Assembly (NCBI RefSeq): GCF_003054265.1
Contig: NZ_QBKT01000008.1
Coordinates: 124,001 to 188,000 of the forward strand
Length of the DNA stretch: 64,000 bases
Reading direction: 5' to 3'
Source of the DNA: Kordia periserrulae
GTDB lineage: Bacteria; Bacteroidota; Bacteroidia; Flavobacteriales; Flavobacteriaceae
The position numbers and the translations under genes were made by a program. Shown here piece by piece: positions 62,412-64,000 of this stretch (position 1 is the first letter of the stretch; every line of letters begins with the position of its first letter). The notes below the pieces were generated by a model. The model saw only the letters and a list, made by a program, of their open reading frames with translations. It was not told the origin of the DNA and ran no database searches.

Positions 62412-63689
62412 ATGAACACAAAAGTTACCATTTTTTGCGTGTTCTTCAGTGTCTTGTCGCACGCGCAAAACAATTGCAACGAACTTCTTTCGTTGTTTGC
62501 CGAAAATGTAAAAACAAAACGATTTACAGAAGCTGCTCCACAATTAGCCGAACTTCGGAAGAATTGTGCCTCCACAAATTATGCGATTTATGCCTATGGC
62601 GAACGCGTTCTCGATGATGAATTGGAACATGCTTCCAACAAAAAAGAAGCTGCCTAAAAATTAATTCAATTGTATACAGACCGATTGGAATTGCATCCTA
62701 AAAAAACCAACAAAGGTGTATTTCTTCCCAAAATTGGCGAATTAATGGTTTTACATGATATTGGTACAATTTCAGAGCAATATTCGTTTTTCCATGAAGC
62801 ATTTACAACAGACCAAGAGCATTTCACCAATCCTGTGCATTTGTATTATTATTTTGAGTTGTATTATAAAATGTATCAAGAAAAAACAAGTGGCATTTCA
62901 TTAGAACAGTTGATTGAAAAGTTTGATGAAATTCAAGAAAAATATGAGCTTGAAAAACAACAAACTCCAAAAAACGCAAAAGCTATCGAAACACTTTCCA
63001 CCAACATGAATATTCTGATTGAGAAAGAAGCAACTTGCGAAACACTCATTCCGATGTTTCGAAAAAAGTTAGAAACTGAACGCTCAAATATCGATTGGCT
63101 CAAAAAAGCGGCGGGACAGTTAGATGCAAAAGGTTGCAAGGAACATCCGTTGTTTATTGAACTCGTTGAAGCGATTGATGCAGCAGCGCCAAACGCGAAT
63201 TCAAAATTGTATTTGTATCAAATTCATCGTCGCAAAGGCAATTCCGCGAAAGCGCAACAGTATTTAGAAGCATATTTAACCTTAGAAACTGATGCTGATA
63301 AAAAAGCTGCTGTTTTAAATGATGAAGGAAAAGAAGCTGAAAAAGCAGGGCAAAAATCTACCGCGCGTTCGTATTATTCAAAAGCTATTGCGGCAAATCC
63401 TGCGTCGGGAAGAGCGTATTTGAATTTGGCACGTTTGTACGGTTCTAGCGCGAACGAATGTGGAACGGACAGTTTTACAAAAAGAGCTGTGTATTGGAAA
63501 GCGGCGGAAATGGCGCAAAAAGCCGCTTCGGTAGATGCTTCTGTAAAAAGCGAAGCCAATTCTTTAGAAACAACCTACATGCAATCTGCGCCAAGCAAAC
63601 CTGATACTTTTAACCAAGGCTACAAAGGTGGTGAAAAAATAGCGCTTGACTGCTGGATCGGCGGTTATGTAGTTGTTCCTAAAATTTGA
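62412..63689 (+). pseudogene. Secreted TPR-type protein interrupted by an in-frame TAA
   Basis: The gene starts at ATG 62412 (MNTKVTIFCVFFSVLSHAQ, signal peptide). The frame is cut by TAA at 62655-62657 and continues in the same frame for 344 codons. Joined, the protein reads KKEAA-stop-KLIQLYTDRLELHP, as if CAA had become TAA. The rest holds TPR-like helices (ARSYYSKAIAANPASGRAYL). Total about 425 residues. Either a recent nonsense mutation or a sequencing error. Confidence 0.8.
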
Positions 63690-63785
63690 TCATATTTATT
63701 ACTTCAAATTCATAAAATCCGAGTACTAAAATTATATAAATCACTGTTTTTCAGATAAATTACATGTGAACTTTAAATATATATC

Positions 63786-64000
63786 ATGAAAAAAAGAAAA
63801 TTAAAGAAACTGTCTTTTCAAAAAAACACGATTTCGAATTTGCAAGGCAGAGCTATCGGAATGATTCATGTTGCTGGTGGAGCATCAACACAACCTTGCG
63901 TTGTTACTTTATCCCTTGTTCTTCGTTGCTTTGGTGATGACCCAGGAACAACCGATCCAAATACGCAAGGTTGTTCTATGGAGTGTACTTCAGGATGTCA
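63786..64000 (+). CDS. RiPP precursor peptide 7 (partial, runs off the window)
   Basis: At least 71 residues. Leader MKKRKLKKLSFQKNTISNL, site HVAGG. The core has five Cys so far (QPCVVTLSLVLRCFG, GCSMECTSGC) and no stop before the window end. It suggests that the precursor cluster, and perhaps its modification enzymes, continues to the right. Confidence 0.8.
   Translation, partial: MKKRKLKKLSFQKNTISNLQGRAIGMIHVAGGASTQPCVVTLSLVLRCFGDDPGTTDPNTQGCSMECTSGC

Overview
The window is an AT-rich chromosomal segment of a member of the Bacteroidota, most likely a marine Flavobacteriaceae. A Kordia-like genome is my guess and is not proven. The support is the housekeeping set (split transketolase, dnaB-accA-lptF/G-tgt block, lycopene cyclase), GLPGLI-family proteins, TAnnTTTG promoters, weak Shine-Dalgarno sequences, and Bacteroidota-type LxLNKKSIS...GG peptide leaders.

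Layout. 0-6.5 kb: an operon of seven genes, several of them paralogues of one unrecognised family, ending in PASTA-like domains and followed by a telomere-like heptamer repeat. 6.7-20.5 kb: ordinary core genes (crtY-like, dnaB, accA, EamA transporter, LptF/G, tgt, a ParE-type toxin-antitoxin pair, two transketolase halves with a secreted-protein gene between them, outer-membrane barrel, FKBP-like lipoprotein, S4 protein, phosphoribosyltransferase, shikimate kinase). 20.6-21.0 kb: two tRNA-Lys(TTT) and one tRNA-Leu(GAG). 20.9-29.8 kb: an integrated element whose large serine recombinase reads through the tRNA-Leu gene. It carries arrays of phased 10-bp repeats, tiny membrane-protein genes, a CI-like repressor with a palindromic operator, and a lipoprotein PoNe DNase toxin with a PoNi immunity protein. 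Two of its genes are split by frameshifts at A-runs.

29.8-53 kb is a defence island. Five CRISPR mini-arrays share a 36-bp repeat and separate a type III-D-like CRISPR operon (HD-less Cas10 with GGDD), a type III CBASS operon (CD-NTase, HORMA, TRIP13-like ATPase and a membrane-anchored second nucleotidyltransferase in the effector position), a trypsin-like protease plus membrane Rossmann-protein module, cas2 with an N-terminally truncated cas1, and a three-gene two-component operon. Thirteen copies of a roughly 95-nt hairpin-containing element lie inside the arrays. The most interesting signal is an 18-bp palindrome (ATACCTTGATGAAGGTAT type). It lies upstream of the Cas10, CBASS and protease operons at exactly the same 21-nt distance from a second conserved box, and twice upstream of the two-component operon. 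This suggests a defence regulon controlled by the resident LuxR-type response regulator.

53-59 kb: a small secreted protein, a GLPGLI protein, an HTTM protein with its partner, and a TonB-dependent-receptor-like protein, flanked by two 110-bp direct repeats. 59-64 kb: seven RiPP (lanthipeptide-like) precursor genes, most followed by near-identical terminators, with a HExxH lipoprotein metalloprotease and a TPR gene broken by an in-frame stop. All readings are by eye. Array, operator and domain assignments should be treated as sequence-supported hypotheses except where classical motifs are cited.
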